Shown here in pieces: positions 43,870 through 52,476 of a stretch of 64,000 nt of DNA; the stretch's first letter is position 1, and every line of letters starts with the position of its first letter. This stretch comes from Pegethrix bostrychoides GSE-TBD4-15B. Its GTDB lineage: Bacteria; Cyanobacteriota; Cyanobacteriia; Elainellales; Elainellaceae. A program made the position numbers and the translations under genes. The stretch is from contig JAHHHV010000068.1 of NCBI GenBank assembly GCA_019359155.1, positions 85,692-149,691 on the forward strand. The letters are read 5' to 3'. The notes beneath the pieces are model-generated. The model ran no database searches. It was not told where the DNA came from and saw only the letters and a list, made by a program, of their open reading frames with translations.

Positions 43870-45081
43870 CTAGTCGGCAGTAGGCGAATATTGCCTGTCT
43901 AGCCCAATTCCAACCAGCGCCACGATGCCCAGCCCAATGGCCGCAGCAGGCGACAAAACTCCAGGCTTGCTCAACAGCCCCAACATCAGGCTAGCGGCAG
44001 CTGCCACGCCCGCAAACAGCATCCCGACTCCCAAGCCAGCTCGATCAACTGAAACCTGCATCAGCGCCGCAGGCAGCACGCCGTTCCAGATAGCGCTGAA
44101 GCCCAAGCCCAGCCCAATGGCATTCACCACGGCCAGTCCTGCCGATTGGCAGAAGGGCATCAGCAGCAAAAACAGCGTGGCAACAGCGACCCCCAGCTGC
44201 ATGATGCGGCTGTTGCCTTGGCGCAGCGCCAGCTTGCCAATCGGCAGGGCGGCTAGCCCCAGCGTGATCAGCAGTAGCCCCACAAACAGCGGGGGCTGAA
44301 TGCCGGGAATCTGAGCTTTGAGCAGCTTCGGAAAGGTTTCGACAGCTAGGCGAAAGGCCAGCATCGTGGCAAACCCGAGGCCAAAAATTCTGGCTAAGCT
44401 GCCAAACCGAACGGGCTGAAGCACCAGATTGGGTGAAGAAGCTGGTGAAGCTGGCACAGCAGGCAGACTGGAGCGCAGCCACAGCGCCGCCGCCAAAATC
44501 AGAATTGCCGCCAGCGTGAAAGAGAGCGTCAGCCCTAGCTTTAGCACCAGCGGACTCGCCAATGGCGTGGCGGCAGCGGTGAGACCAAAGGCCAGCGTGA
44601 GCAGGCTGGCAGCCTGGGGCAATTTTTCGGTGGGCGCAAAGCTTCTCAGTAGCGCCAGTGCTGGACTGCGAAACAAACTCATGGCGACGGCCCAAGCCAG
44701 CAACAGCAGCACAATTGCCCAGCGCGTGATCAGAGTGCTGGCAATAAAAGAAACCTGGGTTGAAAAAACCACAAACAGCAGCGAAGAAAGCACTACGCCC
44801 CAGAAAATCAGCGGCCAGCGACTCTGCTGTTGACGATGGGTATGGTCGGAAATCGCGCCTGCCCATGGCTCCACTGCAATCGTCAACAGCGCTTCTACCA
44901 GCAGCAATAGCGGTACGGCTTGCTCAGAAAAACCCAGCTGGGTCATTTGAGCTGGCAGATGGACACGGTAGATCATCCAGCCCAAGCTAAATGTACCGTA
45001 GAGCGCTGCCAGAGCGCAGACGGATAGCCAGAGCAGCCTCCGAGGAACTAGATAGACTTCAGTTTGGTTGAAGGTTGTCAT
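43870..45081 (-). CDS. Major facilitator superfamily transporter
   Basis: A 403-residue membrane protein with about twelve hydrophobic helices and the 'GAISDHTHR' loop between helices 2 and 3, a variant of the MFS A-motif. A Pro/Ser-rich central loop ('PAVPASPASSP') separates the halves. Substrate cannot be read from the sequence; export of a sugar, drug or metabolite is possible. It precedes the sulfotransferase gene on the same strand, but the hairpin between them argues against a tight operon. Confidence 0.88.
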   Translation of the reverse strand: MTTFNQTEVYLVPRRLLWLSVCALAALYGTFSLGWMIYRVHLPAQMTQLGFSEQAVPLLLLVEALLTIAVEPWAGAISDHTHRQQQSRWPLIFWGVVLSSLLFVVFSTQVSFIASTLITRWAIVLLLLAWAVAMSLFRSPALALLRSFAPTEKLPQAASLLTLAFGLTAAATPLASPLVLKLGLTLSFTLAAILILAAALWLRSSLPAVPASPASSPNLVLQPVRFGSLARIFGLGFATMLAFRLAVETFPKLLKAQIPGIQPPLFVGLLLITLGLAALPIGKLALRQGNSRIMQLGVAVATLFLLLMPFCQSAGLAVVNAIGLGLGFSAIWNGVLPAALMQVSVDRAGLGVGMLFAGVAAAASLMLGLLSKPGVLSPAAAIGLGIVALVGIGLDRQYSPTAD

Positions 45082-45306
45082 AGTGTTTTAGATCCAGCGA
45101 CGTGATCAGAACTTTACCCTATATCGCTCTATGTTCTGCATCAGTTACAAGAGCGTTCGAGATAATACAGATTTGCCTGCTGTCATTACGCAGTTTTACA
45201 GCGCTGAATCTCAAGACCTGACTTTCTCTGACTTTCTGCAACTTTCTAGCCGCAATCACTCCAGACTTTTTCAGGCTGTCTATTCTGAGCGATGCCGTTA
45301 ATTTGA

Positions 45307-45329
45307 GGACATCGAGCAAATCGATGTCC
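45307..45329 (+). promoter_or_regulatory. Perfect 9-bp hairpin before the DUF4278-like gene
   Basis: ggacatcga and tcgatgtcc form a perfect stem with a 5-nt loop, 37 bp before the ATG at 45367. It lacks a T tract and most likely structures the leader RNA. The rest of 45082-45366 holds nothing I can name. Confidence 0.5.
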
Positions 45330-45366
45330 CGAAAGTTAATCCAGAACTCATAAAAGAGGTGGTCAA

Positions 45367-45489
45367 ATGTATCAGGATATTTGCTATCGCGGCGTCACCT
45401 ACAGCGTTCCAGAACGGCTATATGCTAGATCGCGTCGTGCTCCAGTCATTCTCAAATATCGCGGCATTTTGTATATCTCAGGCATCTAA
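45367..45489 (+). CDS. Very small DUF4278-like protein (40 aa)
   Basis: A 40-residue open frame preceded by 'gaggtgg'. It starts 'MYQDICYRGVTYSVP' and repeats the motif as 'ILKYRGILYISG'. The 'LxYRGxxY' pattern occurring twice is typical of the cyanobacterial DUF4278 family, of unknown function. At 40 residues it is near the lower limit and would be missed by length filters, but the motif and ribosome site support it. A perfect hairpin lies in its leader. Confidence 0.7.
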   Translation: MYQDICYRGVTYSVPERLYARSRRAPVILKYRGILYISGI

Positions 45490-45603
45490 AATTTTGTAGA
45501 ATCGTTTCTCAAGTCGTAATCTGAGATGTTTAAATTTTTCTGTCTAGAATTGTTCAAGCTAAATCAGTCTGGGAGTTTATCCCAGCTAAAAGGAGTCAGC
45601 ACT

Positions 45604-45774
45604 ATGAATCTGCACCGTCTCTTTAATGCCACGATTGCAACCGCTGCCCTCATCCTCACCGCTCAACTCAACTATTCAGAACTGTCAGAGCCTAACCGGA
45701 CAGCCCCCCTGCTGCAACGACTGGGTGAGCGCCGCCAAAATCTCGACCAGCTTGGCTCCCAGCCTGCCGTCTGA
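45604..45774 (+). CDS. Putative small exported peptide (56 aa), antisense to the oxidoreductase 3' end
   Basis: ATG 45604 has a good 'aaaggag' 9 bp upstream and encodes a basic-then-hydrophobic N-terminus ('MNLHRLFNATIATAALILTA') resembling a signal peptide, followed by about 35 polar residues. The last 90 bp run antisense to the 3' end of the oxidoreductase gene, whose C-terminus looks genuine, so either both are translated or this frame is a decayed gene whose end was overwritten. I do not recognise the peptide. Confidence 0.5.
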   Translation: MNLHRLFNATIATAALILTAQLNYSELSEPNRTAPLLQRLGERRQNLDQLGSQPAV

Positions 45775-46716
45775 ATGGGATGAGTGGTTTTGCTGGACGC
45801 AGCCTAGAAAATGCTCACAGACAGCCTGCAACGGCTCGACGGGCGCTAGTTCAATCGCCTGATGCTGCTGCCGGACGGGCAAAAACTGCCCCTGCTCAGC
45901 TTCCAGCGCCCCCCGATAGAGCATCAGTGGCGCGACGGCCATTTCGTTGAAGACCAGCGACCCTTCGCTGCCCGTCACTGTCAGGCGGCGCTGCTTGTCT
46001 GGATTTGACCAGCAGAGATGAATCATCGCCTCAAAGCCGCTGGCGTAGGTTAACTTCACCCAGACTAAATCGGCTAGTCCCGCTCCAGACTGCGGCTGAA
46101 GCCAGCCCGCTCCCTGCGCCTGCACCTGCACCGGCAGCGCAGCCAGCCAGTGATTAAAAATCGCGATATCGTGAATCGCCAGATCCCAGAGCGCATCGAC
46201 ATCTTGCCGCACTGGGCCGAGATGTGTGCGGCTAGCGTAACCATAGCGTAGTTCGCCCAGTTCGCCCTCCCCAATCAAGCGCTGCCCCTGCTGCACGGCA
46301 GGATGAAATAAATAGGTGTGATCGACCACAAGCTGCCGCTGCTGACGTTCGGCTAGCTCACAGAGTTCTAGCGCCTCGGTGGGGCTGAGGGTGAGCGGCT
46401 TTTCGCAGAGCACATGCAGTCCTTGCTCCAGCGCCGCCCGGATCATTGGGTAATGCGTCACGGCAGGCGTAGCCAGCACTACGGCTTCCAGTCCCGGCGT
46501 TTGCAGCGCCTGCTGCCAGTCCGCCAGCAAAATTTCTGAGTTGAGCTGGTGCTGCCGCGCCAGGGTATGCAGGCGGTCTTGGCAGGGATCGACCACCGCC
46601 AGCAGCTTAGCCTGCGGATGCTCTTGCAGATTTCGCAGCCAGTGAGCGCCCCAGCGCCCCACGCCAAACAAAGCGAGCCGGACAGATCGAGCTGAAGGCA
46701 AAACGCTGGGATTCAT
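45685..46716 (-). CDS. Gfo/Idh/MocA-type oxidoreductase
   Basis: A 343-residue NAD(P)-dependent dehydrogenase. The Rossmann loop is 'LFGVGRWGAHWLRNL' near residue 16, 'VLCEKPLTLSPTEALEL' carries the conserved Lys of the E-K-P motif, and 'LAIHDIAIFNHWL' supplies the catalytic-region His-Asp. The C-terminal beta domain is complete to 'LAALTQSLQQGGCPV', normal for the family. Substrate is probably a sugar or sugar nucleotide (inference). The last 90 bp overlap a small opposing gene. It lies downstream of rnc on the same strand. Confidence 0.92.
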   Translation of the reverse strand: MNPSVLPSARSVRLALFGVGRWGAHWLRNLQEHPQAKLLAVVDPCQDRLHTLARQHQLNSEILLADWQQALQTPGLEAVVLATPAVTHYPMIRAALEQGLHVLCEKPLTLSPTEALELCELAERQQRQLVVDHTYLFHPAVQQGQRLIGEGELGELRYGYASRTHLGPVRQDVDALWDLAIHDIAIFNHWLAALPVQVQAQGAGWLQPQSGAGLADLVWVKLTYASGFEAMIHLCWSNPDKQRRLTVTGSEGSLVFNEMAVAPLMLYRGALEAEQGQFLPVRQQHQAIELAPVEPLQAVCEHFLGCVQQNHSSHSDGRLGAKLVEILAALTQSLQQGGCPVRL

Positions 46717-46816
46717 ATCTGTGGTGCGGCGTGACGACAGATTTAGAATTCCCGCTGGCTGTTGGCCTCAGCTTAGGCAAATTTGCGGAATTGCGCTGAG
46801 GGCGCAGGTTAGCGAC

Positions 46817-47533
46817 CTATTCAACCCCGTGAATTTCAGCTTGCAGTGCCTGAAACGCCACCTGTGCCGCCGCCTGCTCTGCTGCCTTTTTCGACTGGCC
46901 TTTGCCCTTACCCCAGCAGCGGTCTTTCACCCAGACCTCGGCTAGAAACCGCTCGCTGTCGCCGTAGGTTTGACCCACTTCGGTAATGCGATAGTCGGGC
47001 AGGCTTTGGTATTTGCCCTGGGTCAAGCCTTGCAGTGCGCCCTTGTAGTTTTGCAGGGTTGGGTCTTGGCGAATCGTTATGGCGTACTGCTGCCAGTGCG
47101 GATCGAGCCAGGGGCGAATCAGGCACAGATCCTGGGCGCTGAGGTAGAGGGCGGCGAGCATGGCTTCAAAGGCTGCGGCCAGACGAGTTTCGCGCCCGAC
47201 AGAGCTGGCGGCAACGCTGGCGGACATCACTAAGTAGCGCTCTAGTTCATAGCAGTCGGCAATTTCGGCAAGCGTCCGGTCGCTGACCAAAATGCTGCGA
47301 ATTGCGGCCATTTCGCCTTCGGGGGCGGCAGGTTCAACCTGGTACAAGAACTCAGCCGCCGCTAGCCGCACCACCGCATCTCCCACAAACTCTAGCCGCT
47401 CGTAGTTGTCGGCAGCAGCGGTTGGATGCACCAGCGCCCGGTCGAGCAGGCGCCAGTTGACGGAGGGCATGGCAGGGAGTTTTAAGTCTTGGATGAGCTG
47501 TTGGAGTTGCGTTTGGCGGCGCGGGTCGAGCAT
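46817..47533 (-). CDS. rnc: Ribonuclease III
   Basis: Double-strand-specific endoribonuclease maturing rRNA and regulatory RNAs. The catalytic signature 'YERLEFVGDAVVRLAAAEFL' is near residue 44, with the second acidic cluster at 'AAAFEAMLAALYL'. A double-stranded-RNA-binding domain occupies about residues 160-235 ('NYKGALQGLTQGK', 'GKGKGQSKKAAEQAAAQVAFQAL'). At 238 residues it is a standard bacterial length. Its start codon is 24 bp from the 3' end of the RNase P RNA gene on the same strand, putting two RNA-processing genes together. Confidence 0.95.
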   Translation of the reverse strand: MLDPRRQTQLQQLIQDLKLPAMPSVNWRLLDRALVHPTAAADNYERLEFVGDAVVRLAAAEFLYQVEPAAPEGEMAAIRSILVSDRTLAEIADCYELERYLVMSASVAASSVGRETRLAAAFEAMLAALYLSAQDLCLIRPWLDPHWQQYAITIRQDPTLQNYKGALQGLTQGKYQSLPDYRITEVGQTYGDSERFLAEVWVKDRCWGKGKGQSKKAAEQAAAQVAFQALQAEIHGVE

Positions 47534-47557
47534 AGCGGATCACGGGCGGGTGAAAAA

Positions 47558-47976
47558 AGGAAAGAGGCGGACATAAGCCGGGTTCTGTTCTTTGACGCGA
47601 CAAGTCGCGCTAAGGGCGGTTATCTATCTGGGATGCCTGTTACCAGACACCTCTAGCGGATTACGCAGACTGTAGCGAACTCTAGACTGCCCGGAGCCGG
47701 GAAAAGACCAACCTTGGCTCCGTTCGACCTTGCTTCCGACCGGGGTTTACCGAGCCAGCACCTCTCGATGCTGCTGGTGCGCTCTTACCGCACCTTTGCA
47801 CCCTTACCTGGCTTGAATGTTTAAGTTCAAGTCAGGCGGTATTTTTCTGTGGCACTCTCCTCACGGTCGCCCGCACTGGGCGTTACCCAGCAAGTCTGGT
47901 CTTTGGGAAGCCCGGACTTTCCTCAGACTAGGGCGTTGATTCCCCAGCCTGCAACCACCTGCACCTCCTCTTTCCT
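47558..47976 (-). ncRNA. rnpB: RNase P RNA (type A)
   Basis: Catalytic RNA that cuts the 5' leader from tRNA precursors. On the minus strand the conserved core is visible: 'gaggaaagtccgggcttcc' near the 5' end, 'gtaagggtgcaaaggtgcgg' in the middle, and 'acagaacccggcttatgtc' at the 3' end. Helix P1 is closed by aggaaagagg (5', up to 47976) and cctctttcct (3', at 47558). A run of six T follows directly and should terminate transcription. The length of about 419 nt fits cyanobacterial rnpB. Confidence 0.96.
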
Positions 47977-47982
47977 GGTTCT

Positions 47983-47988
47983 AGTGTA
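47983..47988 (-). promoter_or_regulatory. -10 box of rnpB
   Basis: TACACT on the minus strand sits 7 bp before the inferred 5' end of rnpB at 47976, the spacing expected for a sigma-70-type promoter. A -35 box is not clear. Confidence 0.5.
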
Positions 47989-48296
47989 TCTGGTTTGCGG
48001 TTCACGGTTTGAGCGTAAGAGCGTCAAAAGCTGAGCTGTGGAAATATGAATAAGCTGTGAAATATAAGCCGTGAAATATAAAGGGATTGCTAGAAATTAA
48101 TGAAATGTACAGCTTTTAAATTTATTTGAGATTAGAATGAGATTGGGATTTGAGATTAGAAAAATACAGCTGCTACGCCTTAAAAGTCTACAGTTCCGGT
48201 TAAGCGACTGTAATCAAATTCTTAAAAGACACCAGCTGAATTGGCCAGCCTGCTTCAACCGGAACGTTGGACTACGCTAATTTCAAAAACTGCTTC
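47989..48296. other. AT-rich gap with short repeats
   Basis: About 300 bp with no gene seen. It contains two copies of a tgtgaaatata-type word (near 48050 and 48070) and two of tttgagattaga (near 48125 and 48150). No stem-loop stands out. Confidence 0.4.
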
Positions 48297-48659
48297 TCAC
48301 TTACGACCACCAGCCCACGGTGGAGGTCCATCGGCTGGACGAATTTGAATGACCTCACCGCTGTCACGAGTAATCGTATAAGCATCAAAATCGTCATCAT
48401 CATACTCGCCTACAACGGTAATACGTTCTCCAGAAGTAAGATTGAGCTGATGATACCAACGAGGTCCAGCATCAACGATGATCTGCCCAGTTCCGTCGTC
48501 CAAGATAAATTCGTTACCCACAATGCTCCGAATCTCACCTGAAATGGAAGTTTCTGAGCTGTTTTGGAGTTCCCGAATTGAAACTTGAGCCTGAGCTATG
48601 GAAGCCTCTATCGCAGGCATTACAAACGCTAATGCAGACAGGATAAGTAACTTCATCAT
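48297..48659 (-). CDS. Exported OB-fold (BOF/YgiW-like) protein
   Basis: A 120-residue protein with a signal peptide ('MMKLLILSALAFVMPAIEASIAQA', cleavage probably after 'AQA'). The remaining 95 residues resemble the bacterial OB-fold (BOF) family: 'ISGEIRSIVGNEFILDDGTGQIIVDAG', then 'GERITVVGEYDDDDFDAYTI'. The acidic DDDD run and the fold suggest a small periplasmic ligand or metal binder. ATG 48659 has a 'gagagg' ribosome site on the minus strand; a start seven codons upstream is less likely. Function unknown. Confidence 0.8.
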   Translation of the reverse strand: MMKLLILSALAFVMPAIEASIAQAQVSIRELQNSSETSISGEIRSIVGNEFILDDGTGQIIVDAGPRWYHQLNLTSGERITVVGEYDDDDFDAYTITRDSGEVIQIRPADGPPPWAGGRK

Positions 48660-48886
48660 GATTGAAACCTCTCTAATCACTATTTTTCGTAAGTTTTACT
48701 CCAATTTGACAAGGCTTTTGCTCTATCTTAAGCATGAATATTAGAGCATGAATATTAGCGATATATCAAAATCCCAATCCTCTCCCAATCCTAACTGCCT
48801 AGCAGATGCTCTACAGCTGCAAGCCCGATGATTTGCTCCCAGCTATCTGGCTATCTGCCTTGTAAATAGCCCCCTTTCGCCTGCTT

Positions 48887-49801
48887 TTAAGCCTGCTGTT
48901 TGACACCCGATGCAGGCAGCAGTCCCAGCGACCGCAAATAGAGCCAGCCAACGCTGAGCAAAAATCCGACATAGCCAACCGCCTGCGCCAGATAGAGCTT
49001 CTGCGTATAGCCAAAGAAAGCTTTGAGCAAGATGCCCGGAAACTGGCGATCCGGCAGCACTTTCGTCAAATCCCAGACCTGCGAACCCAGAATGCAGGAA
49101 TCGGCGCTGAAGCAAAGACTCGTCTCGCCCAAATCAGAATAGAGCCGAGCCGCCTGGTCAAAATGCCGCAAAGCGCTAACTACCAACCCAGAGACAATCA
49201 GCAGCAGCAGCAGCCCCATGACTTGAAAAAACTGCCGCAGGTTGATTTTCACCCCCAGCTGAAACAGCAAAAACCCAATCAGCGTTGCGCCCACTAAGCC
49301 TGCCACCGCTCCCAGCGCCGGAATCCAGCCCTGCTGAAACTGCGCTGCCAAAAACACTACCGTTTCAAAGCCTTCGCGCAGCACCGCCACCGTCACCAGG
49401 CCAAACAGCCCCCAGCCTGCCGCGGCATCGCCCTGCTGCAAGGTACTCGCAATCGAGCTTTCAACCTCTGACTTAAGCTGCCGCGCCTGCTGCGTCATCC
49501 AAACCAGCATCCAGCTCAACAGCCCAATCGCCACCAGCCCAAAGCCGCCCTCCAATAGCTGCTTCCAGATTGGCGCATAGGCTTGATCTGAGCTGTCTAG
49601 GGCAACCAGCAGCCCGTTGAACAGCAGCCCCACCAAGAGGCTCCCTGCCAACCCGGCCGCAATCCCCGCAAATACCCAGGCGTTAAATCGGCTCTGTCCC
49701 GCTTTTTTGAGATAGGCCAACACAATGCCAACCACGAGCGAGGCTTCGGTGCCTTCGCGGAGCGTTACGACAAAAGTGGGGAGGGCGCTGCTAAAGTCCA
49801 T
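48887..49801 (-). CDS. FTR1-family iron permease
   Basis: High-affinity iron uptake permease of the FTR1/EfeU family. Two REGxE motifs are present: 'LREGTEASL' near residue 15 and 'LREGFETVV' near residue 140, each within a membrane helix; seven helices are expected over 304 residues. No oxidase or EfeO/EfeB partner is adjacent, so an unlinked partner or reduced-iron transport is implied. No Fur-type dyad is seen in the 111 bp upstream. The gene order with a 2OG-Fe(II) oxygenase gene upstream on the same strand may be incidental. Confidence 0.92.
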   Translation of the reverse strand: MDFSSALPTFVVTLREGTEASLVVGIVLAYLKKAGQSRFNAWVFAGIAAGLAGSLLVGLLFNGLLVALDSSDQAYAPIWKQLLEGGFGLVAIGLLSWMLVWMTQQARQLKSEVESSIASTLQQGDAAAGWGLFGLVTVAVLREGFETVVFLAAQFQQGWIPALGAVAGLVGATLIGFLLFQLGVKINLRQFFQVMGLLLLLIVSGLVVSALRHFDQAARLYSDLGETSLCFSADSCILGSQVWDLTKVLPDRQFPGILLKAFFGYTQKLYLAQAVGYVGFLLSVGWLYLRSLGLLPASGVKQQA

Positions 49802-49912
49802 CTGAGGCTAGAGTAATCAGTTCTTTTCTATTGTGGCGGATATGGCCAACTTGTCGTTCAGGTCATCGCCGAAATTGTTGACAAATTAGAACCCGATGCA
49901 TCCGACATTCAA

Positions 49913-51118
49913 CTAGCGTCGCTTTTTTGATTTAGCCTGAGATTTGGCCTGATTCGACTTCGACGAAGCGGCTGAGCGAGGAGCGCCAAACCCCGACTGT
50001 GCTGGCTTTACTGGCGGCGGCTCTGTTGAGCGGTCAGCCAAAAACTGCTGGTTGCGTTCGCGGATCGCAGCATCCTCGTCGCCATAGAAAAAAGACAGCA
50101 GCGCATAGCGGTGGCCGCTGGTGACAGGCGTGACCTCATGCAGCAGCGAACTCGAAAAAATGATCGCCTCGCCCTGATTTGTGCGGTAGAGCTGCGTGCC
50201 GTACTCCGGAAACCGTAGATCGCCACCGCCATATTCAGACGGGTTGAGGTTGAGCGTCATGGCAAAGCGACGGTGGGCAGTGCCTTTGGTCGTGTTGTCA
50301 CGGTGGCGGTTGAAAAAGCCCTGATCCGTTGCGTCATAGCAGGCAACGAGATGGCGCTCAAATCGGGTGATCTCGAACTGAAATGCCTTGGCGACTTCAG
50401 GCTTAATCCGGCGAATCACGCGCTGGTTAATAGCTCCCAACAGCGGACTGTCGGCCAGGTTGATATCGCGCCGCTTCTTGAACCCCGGATCTAAGATCTC
50501 GACGGTTTTGCCATCCACCTCACGCATAAACCCAGAGCTGCGACCTCCGCTCGACTGGTGAAGCTGAATCAGCGCCTGACAGAGTTCTGGCTCTAGCACC
50601 TGCGGAATAAACAGCACCGGTGCCTGTCGCGCTGCGGGTCGCGGCAGTTCGGGCGGCGGCAGGCTGGACACACAGCGAAAAATCTCGGCAGCGTAACCCT
50701 CCGCCTGCCTAAGTGGGAAAACCTGCTGCACAGACAGGTTTTCGTTGAGCAGGTAGGTGATCGGCTGATAGCTGGGCTGCTGGCTCTGATCGGTGGGCGC
50801 AGCGGCTCCGTACTGCTGGCTCACCTGCTGCTCAAAGTCCCAGAAAAACTTGCAGTAGGTGGGGCTAACAACTTTGCTTGCCAGCACCCGATCTGCGGGA
50901 TCAACGCTAACGCCAAAAAACGGAATGTTGGCTGCCGCTAGCTCAGCCTGCATTGCACAGAAGTCCTCGACGGCCTGCGCTGACTGCTCCAGCTGAGTGC
51001 TGCCGAAAAAGCACAGAATGATCCGATAGCCGCCAACCGTATCGAAGTGGAAGTTCGGGTTAGAGGTTGAGGGTAAGACAAACCAAGGAGCCGGGTCGCC
51101 AACTGTGAGAACGGTCAT
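49913..51118 (-). CDS. Peroxiredoxin-like domain fused to a 2OG-Fe(II) oxygenase
   Basis: The N-terminal 155 residues have an AhpC/TSA thioredoxin fold ('GDPAPWFVLPS', 'FFGVSVDPADRVLA'), but the segment that should carry the peroxidatic Cys reads 'CFFGSTQLEQSAQAVEDF' without the usual T/PxxC, so it is probably not an active peroxidase. The C-terminal 230 residues are a prolyl-4-hydroxylase-like dioxygenase with the Fe ligands in 'NRHRDN' and 'LLHEVTP' and the 2OG Arg in 'HRYALLSFF'. A basic Lys/Ser tail ends the protein. Substrate unknown. It is transcribed alone on the minus strand. Confidence 0.88.
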   Translation of the reverse strand: MTVLTVGDPAPWFVLPSTSNPNFHFDTVGGYRIILCFFGSTQLEQSAQAVEDFCAMQAELAAANIPFFGVSVDPADRVLASKVVSPTYCKFFWDFEQQVSQQYGAAAPTDQSQQPSYQPITYLLNENLSVQQVFPLRQAEGYAAEIFRCVSSLPPPELPRPAARQAPVLFIPQVLEPELCQALIQLHQSSGGRSSGFMREVDGKTVEILDPGFKKRRDINLADSPLLGAINQRVIRRIKPEVAKAFQFEITRFERHLVACYDATDQGFFNRHRDNTTKGTAHRRFAMTLNLNPSEYGGGDLRFPEYGTQLYRTNQGEAIIFSSSLLHEVTPVTSGHRYALLSFFYGDEDAAIRERNQQFLADRSTEPPPVKPAQSGFGAPRSAASSKSNQAKSQAKSKKRR

Positions 51119-51212
51119 GAGCGGTCTTGCTAGATTGATCTGTTGATCTGTTTAGTTGCGATGCCTATTGCTAAATTACTAATTACGGTTAACTTGAGAA
51201 AACGCCAAACAG

Positions 51213-52325
51213 CTAAAGCGAGATAATCAGATAGCCATCCTGAAACTTAGCGCCCGTCACCTGCCGTCCGGACAGAGCTTCCGGCAGCAGAATGTTGCGC
51301 CGCTGATTGCCTGCCTCAATTGTAATCTCCGGGCCGTACTGCGTCAGCTTCACCTGCTTTTTATCAAAGCCCGGTAAAAACAGATAGACCTTGCTCTCCG
51401 CAAAATCTACTCGCATTGGCTGAGGAGCCTGAGCCGCCTGACCGAAATCAGGCATCGCCTGCATCAAGCCCTGCCAGTCTGCGCCGCTGCGGCTCGGCAG
51501 ACTGTAGATGGGCAGCGGCGCGAAGCTCTCGCCCAAATTGGTATCTGGATCGCCCTGAGATGAATGCGGCTGAGTTAGCAGCAAACCGCCCACGGTCACG
51601 CCTGCCTGCTGAGCGCTGCCCCAGAGATACTTGGCCACCGCCACCGCATCAGCCGCCGGAGTTGTGACCAAATAGGCCGCCACCCGCCGCGGATCGGCCA
51701 CCGCTGCCCGTCCCTGCTCCAGCAGATTAGTCGCCTGGTTGACCGTCGGCTGGTTAAACAGATCACCTGAGCCGCCCATGTTCAGCACAGAAGCGGCCAG
51801 CGGCTGCAAAAATGGCATCACCGTCTTGCCAAAATCTGACTCTACAAACACCTTGCGAAACCGCCTTGTATACCAGCTGACGGCTTCGGGTGTGCCCAGC
51901 ATCCGCAGCGTCGCCTGATCGCCCGATCCGTCAAACACAATCACATCGTAGCTGCCGCTGCCGTCATAGCGACGCATCGCATCCAGCGCCAGCGCATCGT
52001 CCATCCCTGGCAGAATGCTCAGCTCTTGGCCGTAGACCGCCTTAAAAAACGGTGAACGGAGATACTGTGCCTCCAGCCGCTTTAGCTCGTCCCAGCTCTG
52101 CTCCAGCAAAGCCGTCGTCTGAAGCTGCACAACCTGTAAGTTGGGGCTGATTTCCTGCGGCTCTGAGCTGACGGCTGCGCCCAGCAAAATTGACAGCGCC
52201 GGACTCAGATCCTGGCTCGCCAGCAGCACGCGCCGCCCCTGACTGGCCAGCTGCTTGGCTGCTGCGATGGCCACTGTCGTGCGACCCGTGCCGCCTTTAC
52301 CCAAAAATGTCAGCACCAGTGCCAT
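51213..52325 (-). CDS. ArsA/Get3-like ATPase with Hsp20-like tail
   Basis: An ArsA/Get3-family P-loop ATPase of about 370 residues. The deviant Walker A 'GKGGTGRTT' (residues 9-17) keeps the signature Lys10 but has Arg15 where most family members have the second Lys. The C-terminal 80 residues resemble an Hsp20/alpha-crystallin fold ('KVYLFLPGFDKKQVKLTQYGPEITIEAG'), an arrangement known in cyanobacterial ArsA homologues. With no arsenical pump gene nearby, a chaperone or membrane-protein targeting role is more likely than arsenic efflux (inference). ATG 52325 is preferred over TTG 52340. Confidence 0.88.
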   Translation of the reverse strand: MALVLTFLGKGGTGRTTVAIAAAKQLASQGRRVLLASQDLSPALSILLGAAVSSEPQEISPNLQVVQLQTTALLEQSWDELKRLEAQYLRSPFFKAVYGQELSILPGMDDALALDAMRRYDGSGSYDVIVFDGSGDQATLRMLGTPEAVSWYTRRFRKVFVESDFGKTVMPFLQPLAASVLNMGGSGDLFNQPTVNQATNLLEQGRAAVADPRRVAAYLVTTPAADAVAVAKYLWGSAQQAGVTVGGLLLTQPHSSQGDPDTNLGESFAPLPIYSLPSRSGADWQGLMQAMPDFGQAAQAPQPMRVDFAESKVYLFLPGFDKKQVKLTQYGPEITIEAGNQRRNILLPEALSGRQVTGAKFQDGYLIISL

Positions 52326-52476
52326 GATTTCTTGTCCCAAGCTCAGCGATATTGATTGCTCTATTAGCGTAGCAGCCGATAAAAAAGGGATGCCTCGACT
52401 GGGAGAGAGAATCTCATGCTCTTTCCGCGATCTGCCAGCAGCCCCTAGATTGAAAGCCTAGATTGCTCAAACCAGC

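Noticed and set aside
45119..45319. A 66-codon minus-strand frame between the MFS and DUF4278-like genes
   Set aside because: No ribosome site, no motif, composition like random AT-rich DNA.
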